A DNA stretch of 64,000 bases from G963664585 sp963664585 (GCA_963664585.2 CAXXEO010000022.1:17256-81255), one strand, 5' to 3'; shown: positions 17,423 through 27,131, counted from the stretch's first letter. The notes: generated by a model not told the origin, from the letters alone. Made by a program: numbers and translations.

Positions 17423-17707
17423 ATGGCAAGGTTAACAAGAGCTTTGGTGAAAAGTGAATGTTATGCTGTAGATGATGATAAAGTAACCCATGATGTTAAT
17501 GGATATTCTGGAGAAGCGATTATCAAGCTTGCAAAGTTCGAGAATATCTATGATGATTTATTAGCAAGCCAAAACAATATATCAAAAGAATTAGAACGAC
17601 TTCGAAATGAAGGTAAAAAGAATTCAGTAAAATTCAGAGAATTACTGGGTAAAAAGTTAATGAATAGTCATACAATAATCCTTTTTGAAACAAATGGATT
17701 AAAATAA
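17423..17707 (+). CDS. Hypothetical protein (94 aa)
   Basis: A clear ribosome-binding site (AAAGGAGGGG) stands seven bases before the ATG. The protein is soluble and mixed-charge; residues about 38-75 look like a helical or coiled-coil stretch (NISKELERLRNEGKKNSVKFRE). No family recognised. It lies 60 bases after the acetyltransferase and shares its AT-rich composition, so the two probably form one unit. A weak hairpin near 17731-17772 may terminate it. Confidence 0.6.
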   Translation: MARLTRALVKSECYAVDDDKVTHDVNGYSGEAIIKLAKFENIYDDLLASQNNISKELERLRNEGKKNSVKFRELLGKKLMNSHTIILFETNGLK

Positions 17708-17990
17708 AAATCGCTATATATATTATTGAAAGCTGTCGTATTATAAAAAATAATGCGATGGCTTTGTTTTTCGATCAAATTGAAAACACTCTAAAAGAAT
17801 GAGTTCGAAAATTCGTTATGAAAGGTTAAAGTTTTACAATACTAATTACAACTATTAAAATGATTGCAATGATCCAAATTTGGAACATCAAATATTCATT
17901 TTTATATTAGGGATACTATTGTAAATTTATAAAGTTCTCTTGAATATCAAGGATATATCACGTTTAAGCTGATGTTTTTACAAAGATATA

Positions 17991-18019
17991 TTGACAAAAG
18001 AAAAATATAGAACTATCAT
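17991..18019 (+). promoter_or_regulatory. Promoter P1 of the dlt operon
   Basis: A perfect -35 TTGACA (17991-17996), a 17-base spacer and -10 TATCAT (18014-18019), about 105 bases upstream of dltA. Confidence 0.65.
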
Positions 18020-18065
18020 TAATGTAAATGCTGGCCGGATAAGTCTGCTATTTTTTTGTGCTGTT

Positions 18066-18094
18066 TTGACAAGCACACTTCTTCAATATAAATG
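18066..18094 (+). promoter_or_regulatory. Possible promoter P2 of the dlt operon
   Basis: A second TTGACA (18066-18071) is followed by TATAAA/TAAATG at 15-17 bases, about 30 bases before the dltA start codon. The rest of the 416-bp gap 17708-18123 has no gene. Confidence 0.45.
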
Positions 18095-18123
18095 TTATAA
18101 AAATTAAATTACTGGAGATAATT

Positions 18124-19641
18124 ATGGATATCATTGAAACGATCGATGGCCATGCATTACGGCATCCAGATAAGCTGGCCCATATCTGGCGCGAGAATAC
18201 CTTAACTTACGCCCAGCTTTCCCAATGGTCTGATCGGCTTGCAAATTATATCACTCAAAAATTCTGCGGCGACCGCTCGCCGGTTATTGTCTATGGGCAT
18301 AAGCAGAATGAGATGCTTGTAAGTTTTCTCGGTTGCGTGAAAGCTGGGCATGCTTACATCCCTATCAGCAGTTCGCTACCCACCGACAGGATCAGCGCCA
18401 TCGTTGAAAGTTCAAAATCAAAATTGATGATCTGCATTGATGATATCAGCTCAGACCTTATAGATAACGAAGTTCTGGACTGCAAAGCCCTGTCTGACAT
18501 TTTTAATTGTGGCTGTGAATTACCGCCCGATAAATCCCATCGTGTAAAGGAAGACGATGTCTATTATATTATCTACACCTCAGGCAGTACCGGAAAGCCT
18601 AAGGGCGTACAGATCACACTGCAAAATCTACACAGTTTTATCAAGTGGGCGCATACACTTGGCAATCTGCCGTCACGAAAGGACCATGTATTTTTGAATA
18701 CAGCCCCCTTTTCTTTCGATCTCTCGGTCATGGATCTGTATTTATCCCTCTACACCGGCAGCACTCTTTTTTCTACAGATGAAAAAATGATTGCCGATAT
18801 TAGGGGTCTTTTTGCATTTTTAAATAAATCAAACGCCACAGTATGCGTATGTACGCCGTCCTTCGCAGACATGTGTCTTGCTGACAGAAGCTTTCACAAT
18901 GGACTTCTGCCCAGTTTGCAATGCTTTTTGTTCTGCGGGGAGACCCTCATGAATAAAACGGCTGAAGAGCTTCAAATTCGTTTTCCTAACGCACAGGTTG
19001 TTAACCTCTATGGTCCAACTGAGGCGACCGTATCCGTTACCGCCGTTACGATAGACCATGATGTCTGCACTCACATTTCCCCACTGCCTGTCGGGATTTC
19101 AAAAAGCGACTGCGAGATCCTTATCATGGATTCGGTTGGTCAACCCGTCCAAGAGGGCGAACATGGAGAAATCGTCATCGCAGGTGATAGTGTCAGCATT
19201 GGGTACTATGGTAACACCGAGATGACGAATAAGTGTTTTTTTAATTGGCATGGCCGGCGGGCATATCGTACAGGTGACGAAGGATATTTAAAAGGTCCGA
19301 TGCTCTACTACTGTGGACGGCTCGACTTTCAGATTAAGCTAAACGGGTATCGCATCGAGATCGAGGACATCGAAAATAATATCAGAAGGCTTGACGGTGT
19401 AGCGAATGCTACCGTCGTTCCAAGTGTTGTTGGCGGTAAAATTACTCACCTTGTTGCATTTGTAATCCCATGCGATATGGATATTGATCGTACTCTCAAG
19501 GGTACAATCGCTTTTAAACAAAAGTTGAAAGCATTTTTGCCTGAATACATGATCCCGAGAAAGATCGTATTTATGGACAGATTTCCAACGAATACAAACG
19601 GAAAAATCGATCGGAAGGCGCTTGCGCGAGAGGTGAAATAG
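18124..19641 (+). CDS. dltA: D-alanine--D-alanyl carrier protein ligase
   Basis: 505 residues, the DltA length. Adenylation-domain motifs: YIIYTSGSTGKPKG (about 141-154), NLYGPTEATVSVT, the A8 region GRLDFQIKLNGYRIE, and the A10 lysine in NGKIDRKAL. It activates D-alanine with ATP and loads it on the phosphopantetheine arm of DltC, the first cytosolic step of teichoic-acid D-alanylation. Start ATG after TGGAG. First gene of dltA-B-C-D-X, ending one base before dltB. Confidence 0.97.
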   Translation: MDIIETIDGHALRHPDKLAHIWRENTLTYAQLSQWSDRLANYITQKFCGDRSPVIVYGHKQNEMLVSFLGCVKAGHAYIPISSSLPTDRISAIVESSKSKLMICIDDISSDLIDNEVLDCKALSDIFNCGCELPPDKSHRVKEDDVYYIIYTSGSTGKPKGVQITLQNLHSFIKWAHTLGNLPSRKDHVFLNTAPFSFDLSVMDLYLSLYTGSTLFSTDEKMIADIRGLFAFLNKSNATVCVCTPSFADMCLADRSFHNGLLPSLQCFLFCGETLMNKTAEELQIRFPNAQVVNLYGPTEATVSVTAVTIDHDVCTHISPLPVGISKSDCEILIMDSVGQPVQEGEHGEIVIAGDSVSIGYYGNTEMTNKCFFNWHGRRAYRTGDEGYLKGPMLYYCGRLDFQIKLNGYRIEIEDIENNIRRLDGVANATVVPSVVGGKITHLVAFVIPCDMDIDRTLKGTIAFKQKLKAFLPEYMIPRKIVFMDRFPTNTNGKIDRKALAREVK

Positions 19642-19642
19642 G

Positions 19643-20863
19643 GTGAACCTTATTTCGGTATTAAATGATCTTAACCGTCAATTTCACAATTATATTGCCC
19701 ATTCTGGTTTTAATTTTGCGCAGTATGGCAGTTACCTTTATCTCTTTATTCTGGCCGTTATGCTTATACCTGCGGTGATCCTTGGCATACTCAATCTGCG
19801 CACAAAATATTATGGGGCGATTATCTCCGTCGGGATGGCAGTACTGCTTATCAAATTCACGAGGGTAGGGTTAAGATATTTTCTTTTCTTTCTCGTATTT
19901 GAGATTATAGTCATTGAGCTTTATAGTTTCATAGCAAGTAAGATTAAAAACAAATATATTTACTTTTTCTTTTTAGCGCTTAGCATGTCCCCTTTGCTCA
20001 TCTATAAGGTCGCAGGGCTGTTTCATTCCAATATATTTGGTTTTTTGGGGCTATCTTACATCAGCTTTAAGGTAATCCAGATGATTATTGAGATTTATGA
20101 CGGATCAATCAAAAAAGTCAACCTCTTTACGCTTTTCTATTTTTTAGTCTTTTTCCCGACATTCAGCTCGGGACCGATCGATCGCTACAGGCGCTTTGAT
20201 GAGGATATTTCTCAAAAGATTGCGCGTAAGGATTACCTTTGCGACTACCTGCCCAACGGTATCCGAAAGATCATCATGGGCGTCGGTTACAAATTTGTAT
20301 TGGCGTATCTTATCAACACATTCTGGCTCACAAAGATCCCCGCCGAGCACACGTTTTTAAACGTCATCAGCTACATGTATGCCTACAGCTTTTACCTCTT
20401 CTTTGACTTTGCGGGGTATAGTAATTTTGCCGTAGGAACCAGCTATATTCTCGGTGTAAAGACGCCAGATAACTTTTTCTTACCGTTTTTGAGTATCAAT
20501 ATCAAAGAATTCTGGACGCGATGGCACATATCACTTTCTAAGTGGTTTGGCGACTATATCTATTCGCGCTTAACGATGAACTTTCTGCGCAAAAAATTAT
20601 TTAAAGACCGTCACATAGCGGGTTATGTAGCACAAATCATTACAATGCTCATTATGGGTATGTGGCATGGGTTAGAACCATTTTACCTGCTCTACGGACT
20701 CTATCATGGGGCACTGTTAGTCCTCAATGATCTGTATGAACGCAAAGCGCCTCTTTTCAAAAAGTACAAAGAGAAATTCTCCTATCAGCTTGTAAGCGTA
20801 GCTGTAACGTTTCAACTTGTGTGCTTTGGATTTTTAATCTTTTCAGGATATTTATTTAAATGA
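19643..20863 (+). CDS. dltB: D-alanyl transfer membrane protein DltB (MBOAT family)
   Basis: 406 residues with a GTG start. A multi-pass membrane O-acyltransferase of the MBOAT family. Characteristic blocks: FPTFSSGPIDRYRRF, FWTRWHISLSKWFGDYIY, and the catalytic histidine in MGMWHG (His342). It is thought to take D-alanine from DltC at the inner face and hand it outward to DltD and teichoic acid. Close spacing (1 base after dltA, 29 before dltC) shows a single operon. Confidence 0.97.
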   Translation: MNLISVLNDLNRQFHNYIAHSGFNFAQYGSYLYLFILAVMLIPAVILGILNLRTKYYGAIISVGMAVLLIKFTRVGLRYFLFFLVFEIIVIELYSFIASKIKNKYIYFFFLALSMSPLLIYKVAGLFHSNIFGFLGLSYISFKVIQMIIEIYDGSIKKVNLFTLFYFLVFFPTFSSGPIDRYRRFDEDISQKIARKDYLCDYLPNGIRKIIMGVGYKFVLAYLINTFWLTKIPAEHTFLNVISYMYAYSFYLFFDFAGYSNFAVGTSYILGVKTPDNFFLPFLSINIKEFWTRWHISLSKWFGDYIYSRLTMNFLRKKLFKDRHIAGYVAQIITMLIMGMWHGLEPFYLLYGLYHGALLVLNDLYERKAPLFKKYKEKFSYQLVSVAVTFQLVCFGFLIFSGYLFK

Positions 20864-20892
20864 TTTTTGCTGTTTGAAAGGACAATTAGATT

Positions 20893-21129
20893 ATGGAAGA
20901 AAAGATACTCAAAATACTGGAAGATTTGTTTGACTGCTCTGAAATAAGGGACAACCGAGACGTTGACCTTTTTGAGGCAGGATTTCTCGATTCACTGGGC
21001 ATAGTGTCGTTGCTTGTTGAGCTTGAGAGCGAATTTGGCTTAGTTCTCCAGCCGACCGATATCGAACGCAAACAGATCTCAAGTGTTGACAACATTATTG
21101 CACTTCTTAAATTAAAAGGTGTGTCCTGA
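20893..21129 (+). CDS. dltC: D-alanyl carrier protein
   Basis: 78 residues, an acyl-carrier-type four-helix protein. The phosphopantetheine attachment serine is Ser34 in GFLDSLGI. It carries D-alanine as a thioester from DltA to DltB in the cytoplasm. GAAAGGA upstream. Its TGA stop shares its last base with the ATG of dltD, a translational-coupling arrangement. Confidence 0.96.
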   Translation: MEEKILKILEDLFDCSEIRDNRDVDLFEAGFLDSLGIVSLLVELESEFGLVLQPTDIERKQISSVDNIIALLKLKGVS

Positions 21130-22307
21130 TGAAAGCGTGGCACAATTTAATTCTATGTTTCGCCGTATTCGGTCTTTTCTGGATGGGGTTCGATAAGTAT
21201 CTCACGAAATCAATCAGCGAGGGTTATAACTTTGCAATTAACGACGACTATGGAATTGTGACAAAAGATAAAGGGATCATTTTGCAGCAAACATCGATTG
21301 ACAAAGGTGACATTGAACTCTTTGGCACATCCGAACTCGCTTCTTATGTCAAACAAAACCCGCGAAGTTTTTTTCCGATTAAGCAAATGCCGCACATGAC
21401 CAACATCATTGGCCGCGCCGGCGTTTTAAGTTTGGAACATTCACTAAACGTGTCGGCTTTGGATTTTTCAAAAAATCAGAAGGTCGTATACCTTGTTTCT
21501 TTTTCATGGTTTACTCTTCATTCTGTTGATTCTCCTACATTTTACGCAAATTTCTCCAAATATAAGTTCTATCAATATATGGCAGATCCCACCGTACCAG
21601 ACGACGAAAAAATATATATGGCGTCAAAGGTCGGCTTACTGATACAAGACTATAAAAACACTGATGACCTGGACGCATGGTGCTATGCTAGACTTTGCGG
21701 AGCATTTCCGTCCCAATTTAAGACTATACAGACGGTATCCCGCCCCTATCTGATGCTAGAGAACGCTATTCTTGAATTAAGGGACAAAGCCCAGTCTTTC
21801 GTATATCTCAAGCAGCAGAAGCCCTTTGAACAAAAAGAACTCAAAGATATTAACTGGGAAAATGAAAACGTAATCGCCGAGCAACAGGGCAAAAATACAA
21901 TTCATGACCCTCGCTTTTATTTTGACGACGGTTATAAAAACTATATGTCGGATAAAATAGACGCTCAGCAAAATTCGCAAATCAGAAATCCTAATTTAAT
22001 TTATAGCAAAGAATATGAATATTTTTTATTTTTCTTAAGAACCTGCAAGCGCAAAAACATCAAGCCATTGATCGTCATTCAATCAGTCAATGGTAGATAC
22101 TATGATTATTTGGGTGTAACCAAAGCTGAGAGAGATGGAGTATATCAAAGGCTAAGCACGATGGCTAATGATTACGGCTTTACAGCTTTAAATATGTCAG
22201 ATCTGGAATACACACCATATGCGTTTTATGATGCGTGGCATCTTGGCTGGAAGGGGTGGATCTATGTCGATCAAAAAATTACAGAATATTTTAATTCAAA
22301 TAGCTAA
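21129..22307 (+). CDS. dltD: D-alanyl-lipoteichoic acid biosynthesis protein DltD
   Basis: 392 residues. One N-terminal membrane anchor (about 4-20) precedes an extracellular SGNH-hydrolase-like domain: the nucleophile region LFGTSELASYV, LVSFSW in the middle, and a C-terminal YDAWHLGWKGW carrying the Asp-x-x-His pair. It works outside the membrane in the last steps of D-alanine transfer to teichoic acid. Its last 44 bases overlap the start of a small dltX-like gene in another frame. Confidence 0.95.
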   Translation: MKAWHNLILCFAVFGLFWMGFDKYLTKSISEGYNFAINDDYGIVTKDKGIILQQTSIDKGDIELFGTSELASYVKQNPRSFFPIKQMPHMTNIIGRAGVLSLEHSLNVSALDFSKNQKVVYLVSFSWFTLHSVDSPTFYANFSKYKFYQYMADPTVPDDEKIYMASKVGLLIQDYKNTDDLDAWCYARLCGAFPSQFKTIQTVSRPYLMLENAILELRDKAQSFVYLKQQKPFEQKELKDINWENENVIAEQQGKNTIHDPRFYFDDGYKNYMSDKIDAQQNSQIRNPNLIYSKEYEYFLFFLRTCKRKNIKPLIVIQSVNGRYYDYLGVTKAERDGVYQRLSTMANDYGFTALNMSDLEYTPYAFYDAWHLGWKGWIYVDQKITEYFNSNS

Positions 22308-22413
22308 CGGACCTATTGGTGGACTCATTTTAGGAGCATTTTTGATCGGGGCACTGCTCATTTGCATTTTTTCAGACAATATCGAAATACCGTTTATCTA
22401 TCAGCAATTTTAG
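22264..22413 (+). CDS. dltX: DltX-like small membrane protein (49 aa)
   Basis: A 49-residue ORF starting at ATG 22264 with AAGGGGTGG seven bases upstream, overlapping the 3' end of dltD by 44 bases. It has a basic N-terminus, one transmembrane helix (about 18-36) and the C-terminal tail IPFIYQQF. DltX proteins, small single-pass members of dlt operons, end in a conserved FIYNEF-like motif needed for D-alanylation (family knowledge), and this tail matches it well. In Bacillus and lactobacilli dltX sits at the 5' end of the operon; here it is last. Confidence 0.8.
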   Translation: MSIKKLQNILIQIANGPIGGLILGAFLIGALLICIFSDNIEIPFIYQQF

Positions 22414-22451
22414 TATAAATATTTAAACATCCATTTTTATTTTCAGTTCGT

Positions 22452-22490
22452 AAAGGCAGCCAAAATTTATTTTGGCTGCCTTTATTTTGT
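22452..22490 (+). terminator. Rho-independent terminator of the dlt operon
   Basis: Stem AAAGGCAGCCAAAA / TTTTGGCTGCCTTT (22452-22483) followed by ATTTTGT, 39 bases after the dltX stop codon. Confidence 0.9.
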
Positions 22491-22524
22491 CTTAGGGGAT
22501 TTGTATTACAGTTTCTCTAGGTAC

Positions 22525-22632
22525 TGATACTATTTCTTTTTAAAAAACAACTAATTTTATATCTATTTCTTCCCGCTACAGGCGGGAAGAAATAGATATG
22601 CTTTATTGCCTTTTCATATGAAATTAGTATCA
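22525..22632. repeat. Second small palindromic repeat (TGATACTA family), full copy
   Basis: 108 bp with inverted ends TGATACTA...TTAGTATCA. Inside lies a hairpin TTCTTCCCGC/GCGGGAAGAA. A second copy at 34316-34384 is identical over most of its length but lacks a precise 39-bp internal segment containing this hairpin. Confidence 0.85.
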
Positions 22633-22784
22633 GTTGTATAAACGTGACATCTGTATTGAGTTTGAATATGAAATGACGTATACTTTTTAAAAGTAGGGTT
22701 GTATGATCGTAATTTATGAGACTCGGAATGGCAGCAACTGTCAGATTGACTGAAGGTAAACATGCAACGAAAGAGGGCCGCGAT

Positions 22785-23966
22785 ATGAAAGAAAATCTGT
22801 TAAAATCAGCGCTGGCTGTTGAGCAGGAAATGCTCGAATGGAGACGCTGGCTTCACCAGAATCCTGAGCTTTCATTTCAAGAAGTGAAAACAAGCGCGTT
22901 TATTGAAGAAAAATTGCGATCGTTTAATATTGAGGTTAGCCGCCCAACTGTCACAGGTGTCATCGGCAGGCTTAAGGGTGCCAAATCAGGACGTGTTATT
23001 GGTATTCGGGCAGATATTGACGCACTGCCTATGCAGGAGGAGACCGACCTTGCCTTTGCATCTCTGAATGCGGGCGTCATGCATTCCTGTGGGCATGATG
23101 GCCATACTGCCATTCTGCTTGCGGCTGCCAAGCTGCTCAGCGGAATGCGCGATCAAATACAAGGGGAAATCCGTTTCATTTTCCAGCATGCTGAGGAACT
23201 TCCGCCGGGAGGTGCTGCCGAAATGGTGAAGTCAGGTGTTGCAGATGGTGTAGACGCTATGTACGGGCTCCATTTATCTTCGGCCTTTCCCACAGGAGTA
23301 TTTGGACTAAGGGTTGGTGCGTTGACATCAGCAACCGACCGTTTCGATATCGTCATCCAAGGAAAGGGAGGTCATTCTGCTTTTCCCGAGCAGTGCGTCG
23401 ATCCTGTCATTACCGGAGCACAGGTAATTACTGCTTTGCAAACGGTCATATCAAGAAATACGGCGGCGATTGATATGGCAGTTTTGTCCGCTTGCCATGT
23501 CAGAGCGGGAAACGCCTATAATATTATCCCGAATACAATGGAAATTTCCGGATCGGTACGCACATTCAGTGAACTGGTGCGGGCGGCTGTTCCACAGCAG
23601 ATTGAACGGATTGTTAGTGGAACAACGCAGGCGGCAGGCGCAGAGTATACTTTTCAGTATTCACTGGGTTACGACTCGGTGATCAATGATCAAGCGCTTA
23701 CCAGTCAGGTGGAAGACCTGATTCTCAAAAGCTACGGAGAAGCTCACAGGATACACATCCAGCCGTTGATGCACGGCGAAGGTTTTTCTGCATTCCTGGC
23801 TAAATGCCCCGGATGCTTTTTGGAGCTTGGCTCCGGAAATGCCGAAAAAGGCTGCGACCGGCCTCATCATAACCCACAATACCGGATGGATGAAGAAGCA
23901 ATGGTCTATGGTGTAGATTATTACCTGCGGCTGGCCGAACTATTATTGATGGACAAGAAAAAGTGA
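22785..23966 (+). CDS. M20-family amidohydrolase
   Basis: 393 residues from the ATG at 22785 (AGAGGG upstream); an in-frame ATG further upstream lacks a site. Metal-binding motifs of the M20D group: HSCGHDGHTA (about 99-108), the catalytic Glu pair in FQHAEELPP, GLHLSS, and the C-terminal HHNPQYRMDEEAM. It hydrolyses an N-acyl amino acid or similar amide in the cytoplasm (hippurate hydrolase / N-acyl-L-amino-acid amidohydrolase type), with two divalent metals. Flanking genes do not indicate the substrate. Two further M20 genes lie at 58.7 and 60.4 kb. Confidence 0.93.
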   Translation: MKENLLKSALAVEQEMLEWRRWLHQNPELSFQEVKTSAFIEEKLRSFNIEVSRPTVTGVIGRLKGAKSGRVIGIRADIDALPMQEETDLAFASLNAGVMHSCGHDGHTAILLAAAKLLSGMRDQIQGEIRFIFQHAEELPPGGAAEMVKSGVADGVDAMYGLHLSSAFPTGVFGLRVGALTSATDRFDIVIQGKGGHSAFPEQCVDPVITGAQVITALQTVISRNTAAIDMAVLSACHVRAGNAYNIIPNTMEISGSVRTFSELVRAAVPQQIERIVSGTTQAAGAEYTFQYSLGYDSVINDQALTSQVEDLILKSYGEAHRIHIQPLMHGEGFSAFLAKCPGCFLELGSGNAEKGCDRPHHNPQYRMDEEAMVYGVDYYLRLAELLLMDKKK

Positions 23967-24041
23967 GCATAACCCGTGGCAAAAGCCAACATTTGTTTCG
24001 TTCTCTTTACTTGACTCTTAAATATCATGGTCCTGTTGATA

Positions 24042-24068
24042 AAACCAACGGATTGATTCCGTTGGTTT
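24042..24068 (+). terminator. Possible terminator of the M20 gene
   Basis: Stem AAACCAACG / CGTTGGTTT with little T tract. A second hairpin (AAAGGAGGTGC / GCATCTCCTTT, 24225-24252) lies further on. Between the two there is no convincing gene. Confidence 0.5.
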
Positions 24069-24270
24069 CATATAAGCCAGTTTTTAGTGTTTATAAAGAG
24101 CAGATTTTTTGGCAAGAACATTATTTTTTGCCTGTTAGTCAAAAACAGTTGTTTTTAGAAGAATGATGAAGCGGGTATAAGTATGATATAATTTATTCGA
24201 GCAACTGCTAACATATCAATTTTTAAAGGAGGTGCTTTAGGGCATCTCCTTTATTATGCTAGACCAAACC

Positions 24271-24376
24271 TATAGGTGATTAACTTGAAAACAAGCTTGT
24301 GATTTCTTCCCCCGCCGAAGGCGGGGAAAGAAAATGACGTTTTAACTATAGCCAGTTTTTAAGTTGATTGGCTATA
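24271..24376 (-). repeat. 106-bp dispersed palindromic element, copy 6 (inverted)
   Basis: Reads TATAGGTGATTAAC...GATTGGCTATA on the plus strand, the reverse complement of the common orientation. The GC stem has one mismatch (GGGGAAAG). Lies between the M20 gene and the response regulator. Confidence 0.94.
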
Positions 24377-24497
24377 TATTGCCACAGACAACAGGGGAGA
24401 CAAAGGCAAAAGTTTAAACAACTTAAATAATTCTTAAGGTAATAGCTGCTGTGTTTTTAATAAATGAATCCTTATAATAGTATCGGAGGGTGAACAA

Positions 24498-25211
24498 ATG
24501 TATAAAATATTGATTTGCGACGACGAAAAAGATATTGTTACAGCTTTGAAAATTTATCTGTCAGCCGAAGGATATGAAACTGTCGAGGCCTATAATGGGA
24601 AAGAAGCGCTGCATATTATAGGCGGTTCGGATATCCATCTGATTCTTATGGATATCATGATGCCGGGACTTGACGGGATTACCACAACAGCCCGACTGAG
24701 AGAAGAGTACAATATTCCCGTGATTTTTTTAACAGCAAAGAGCGAGGATACGGATAAAGTGTTGGGGCTTAACATAGGTGCTGATGATTACATCACAAAA
24801 CCATTTAACCCCGTGGAGTTGCTTGCCCGCGTCAAGGCACAACTTCGGCGTTATACTAATCTGGGCGGTATGGCAAAAAGTGAAAATATACTTTGTATTG
24901 GCGGAATCGAGCTTGACGATCGTGAAAAAAAAGTAACACTTGACGGTGAGCCAGTTTCACTCACCCCTACTGAATATGAAATATTAAAGTTATTACTAGA
25001 AAACCCGGGAAAAGTATTTTCCTCTGCGCAAATTTATAACCGCGTTTGGAATGATCATGCATACAAAGCAGAAGCTACGGTTGCGGTACATATTCGGCAT
25101 CTGCGCGAAAAACTGGAAATAAACCCCGCTGAGCCAAGGGTTCTAAAAGTGGTTTGGGGACAGGGGTATAAAATTGAACGGGGAAAAAATGATGAAAAAA
25201 ATACAATATAG
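24498..25211 (+). CDS. OmpR-family response regulator
   Basis: 237 residues. Receiver domain (1-115) with the acidic pocket DDE at 9-11, phospho-acceptor Asp52 in LMDIMMPG, Thr in FLTAKS and Lys in ITKPFNP. Winged-helix DNA-binding domain (about 135-230) with LTPTEYEILKLLLENPGKVFS and VWGQGYKIE. A transcription factor switched by the kinase encoded next, whose start overlaps its end by about 23 bases. It resembles VanR-type regulators. Target genes are not evident nearby. Confidence 0.96.
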   Translation: MYKILICDDEKDIVTALKIYLSAEGYETVEAYNGKEALHIIGGSDIHLILMDIMMPGLDGITTTARLREEYNIPVIFLTAKSEDTDKVLGLNIGADDYITKPFNPVELLARVKAQLRRYTNLGGMAKSENILCIGGIELDDREKKVTLDGEPVSLTPTEYEILKLLLENPGKVFSSAQIYNRVWNDHAYKAEATVAVHIRHLREKLEINPAEPRVLKVVWGQGYKIERGKNDEKNTI

Positions 25212-27102
25212 CCTTACAGTGAAAATACTGACGGCCATTCTTTTTGTTTTGTTTCTTTCGGTAGCTGTTGTTTCAACAGCAAGCTCAATTTATATGGCAG
25301 ACGAAGGGTATTATGACCCACATAGTCTTTCTTTTTTTGATACCGCTTTATGTGCCCAGACCACTCAAAGTTATGCCGATGACATATACTACAGCTATTT
25401 GTATTTATCACAAAGGGCGGATCCGTCCACTGAAGATGAGTTTCAACTCAAGCAGTATCAAAGTAAATATGCAAAAGAAAACACTAATTTTTTCTTCACC
25501 GTGACCGATGAAGAGGAAAATATTCTTCTCACCAATTTTGAAGAGCAGGATTACGGGACACAAAAGTCATATAGTTACAACCATGACAATGGAATGTATG
25601 ACGAAACGTATACTCTCAGCGCCTATGTCAAAAAATCGATAACCGCAGATGACAACTATCGCACAACATACGAGATTTTCAATCTACTCTTTTCTATGCG
25701 GTATATCAGTATTACGGCCGCTGCTTTGTCAGCTCTGGTTGCTCTTTTGTTGTTTATTTTCCTTTTGTGCATGGCGGGTCACAGAAAAGGTGAAGAGGGA
25801 ATTGTATTAAGTGCCCAGGACAAGATACCACTTGACTTGTACATCGCGGGTATTATTACTGTTTTGTTATTATTGGTTAATATCAGTATATCATTCTTTG
25901 GGATGAGTTATATCGTTGAGGTTGTTTATGTCATGGTGTGTACCATTGCCGTGGAGACTCTGGCTCTTGCGCTAAGTATGACCCTTGCCGCACGATTGAA
26001 GGCAGGGAAATGGTGGGAAAACACAGTTATTTACCGGTTATTTCATCTTTATTACAAATTCTCGCGCTATATCAACAAATTAATATGCGATGTAATTGCA
26101 AACCTACCACTTCTATGGAAAACGGTTTCAATATTTACAGCGTACCTGTTTGTAAACGGCTTTTTGGTTATCCTTCTTTTTTCGACGCACGGAGAATTTT
26201 TCATTTTCTTACTGGGGCTCTTGTTTAACATGGCCGCACTATTGGGATTATGCTTTGTATCGCTTAAGATGCACAAGCTGAAATGCGGAGGCAAAAAAAT
26301 AGCCGATGGTGATTATAATAGTAAAATTGACACAAAGTACATGTTTTGGGACTTAAAAACGCACGCGGAAAGCCTCAACAACATTGGGCGTGGCATGTCA
26401 AAGGCGGTTGAGGAACGACTGAAGAGTGAACGCTTAAAAACAGAGCTTATTACCAATGTTTCACATGATATCAAAACACCTCTGACCTCTATTGTGAATT
26501 ACGTTGACCTTCTTAAAAAAGAAAATATTGAAAACGAAAGTGCAATAGAATACATTGCGGTTCTGGACAGACAATCGGCTAGGCTGAAGAAGCTGATAGA
26601 AGATCTGATGGAAGCGTCAAAGGCGTCTACCGGCAATTTAACAGTCAATACAGCTCGAACGGATATCGTTGAGCTTTTAAACCAGTCTGTCGGCGAGTAC
26701 ATTGAACGTTTCGCCGCAAGCAGCTTGGAGACAATTATCCGAACCCCTCAAAAAGAGGTCGCAATTCTTGCTGATGGAAGGCTTTTGTGGAGAGTTTTCG
26801 ATAATCTCCTCAACAATATCTGCAAGTATTCACAGGCAAATACAAGAGTATATCTTGATATTGACATCATCTCAAGCAAAGTAATGATCACCTTTAAGAA
26901 CATTTCAAGTTATTCACTTAACATAACTACCGATGAGCTGCTTGAGCGCTTCGTGCGGGGAGACAGCTCGCGTGCGACCGAAGGCAGCGGTTTAGGATTA
27001 TCGATTGCAAAGAGTCTCACTGAGCTTCAAAAAGGCAACTTCGATTTATCGGTTGATGGCGATTTGTTCAAAGTAGTGATCAACTTTGACAGTATTACCT
27101 AA
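25189..27102 (+). CDS. Sensor histidine kinase, multi-pass membrane
   Basis: 637 residues, starting at ATG 25189 or the next codon 25192, overlapping the response-regulator gene. One N-terminal helix (about 12-32) and an extracytoplasmic region of roughly 130 residues are followed by several more membrane segments (about 165-370). The HisKA domain has phospho-acceptor His426 in NVSHDIKTPLTS. The ATPase domain shows the N box LLNNICKYS and G2 box GSGLGLSIAKSL; the usual DFG-type G1 box is short. It phosphorylates the adjacent response regulator in answer to an envelope signal I cannot identify. Confidence 0.93.
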   Translation: MMKKIQYSLTVKILTAILFVLFLSVAVVSTASSIYMADEGYYDPHSLSFFDTALCAQTTQSYADDIYYSYLYLSQRADPSTEDEFQLKQYQSKYAKENTNFFFTVTDEEENILLTNFEEQDYGTQKSYSYNHDNGMYDETYTLSAYVKKSITADDNYRTTYEIFNLLFSMRYISITAAALSALVALLLFIFLLCMAGHRKGEEGIVLSAQDKIPLDLYIAGIITVLLLLVNISISFFGMSYIVEVVYVMVCTIAVETLALALSMTLAARLKAGKWWENTVIYRLFHLYYKFSRYINKLICDVIANLPLLWKTVSIFTAYLFVNGFLVILLFSTHGEFFIFLLGLLFNMAALLGLCFVSLKMHKLKCGGKKIADGDYNSKIDTKYMFWDLKTHAESLNNIGRGMSKAVEERLKSERLKTELITNVSHDIKTPLTSIVNYVDLLKKENIENESAIEYIAVLDRQSARLKKLIEDLMEASKASTGNLTVNTARTDIVELLNQSVGEYIERFAASSLETIIRTPQKEVAILADGRLLWRVFDNLLNNICKYSQANTRVYLDIDIISSKVMITFKNISSYSLNITTDELLERFVRGDSSRATEGSGLGLSIAKSLTELQKGNFDLSVDGDLFKVVINFDSIT

Positions 27103-27131
27103 AAGAAAACGCAATAACAGAATAGACCTGT

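Noticed and set aside
23963..24166. 67-codon open frame after the first M20 gene
   Set aside because: It overlaps the M20 stop codon and a terminator-like hairpin and lacks a start signal.
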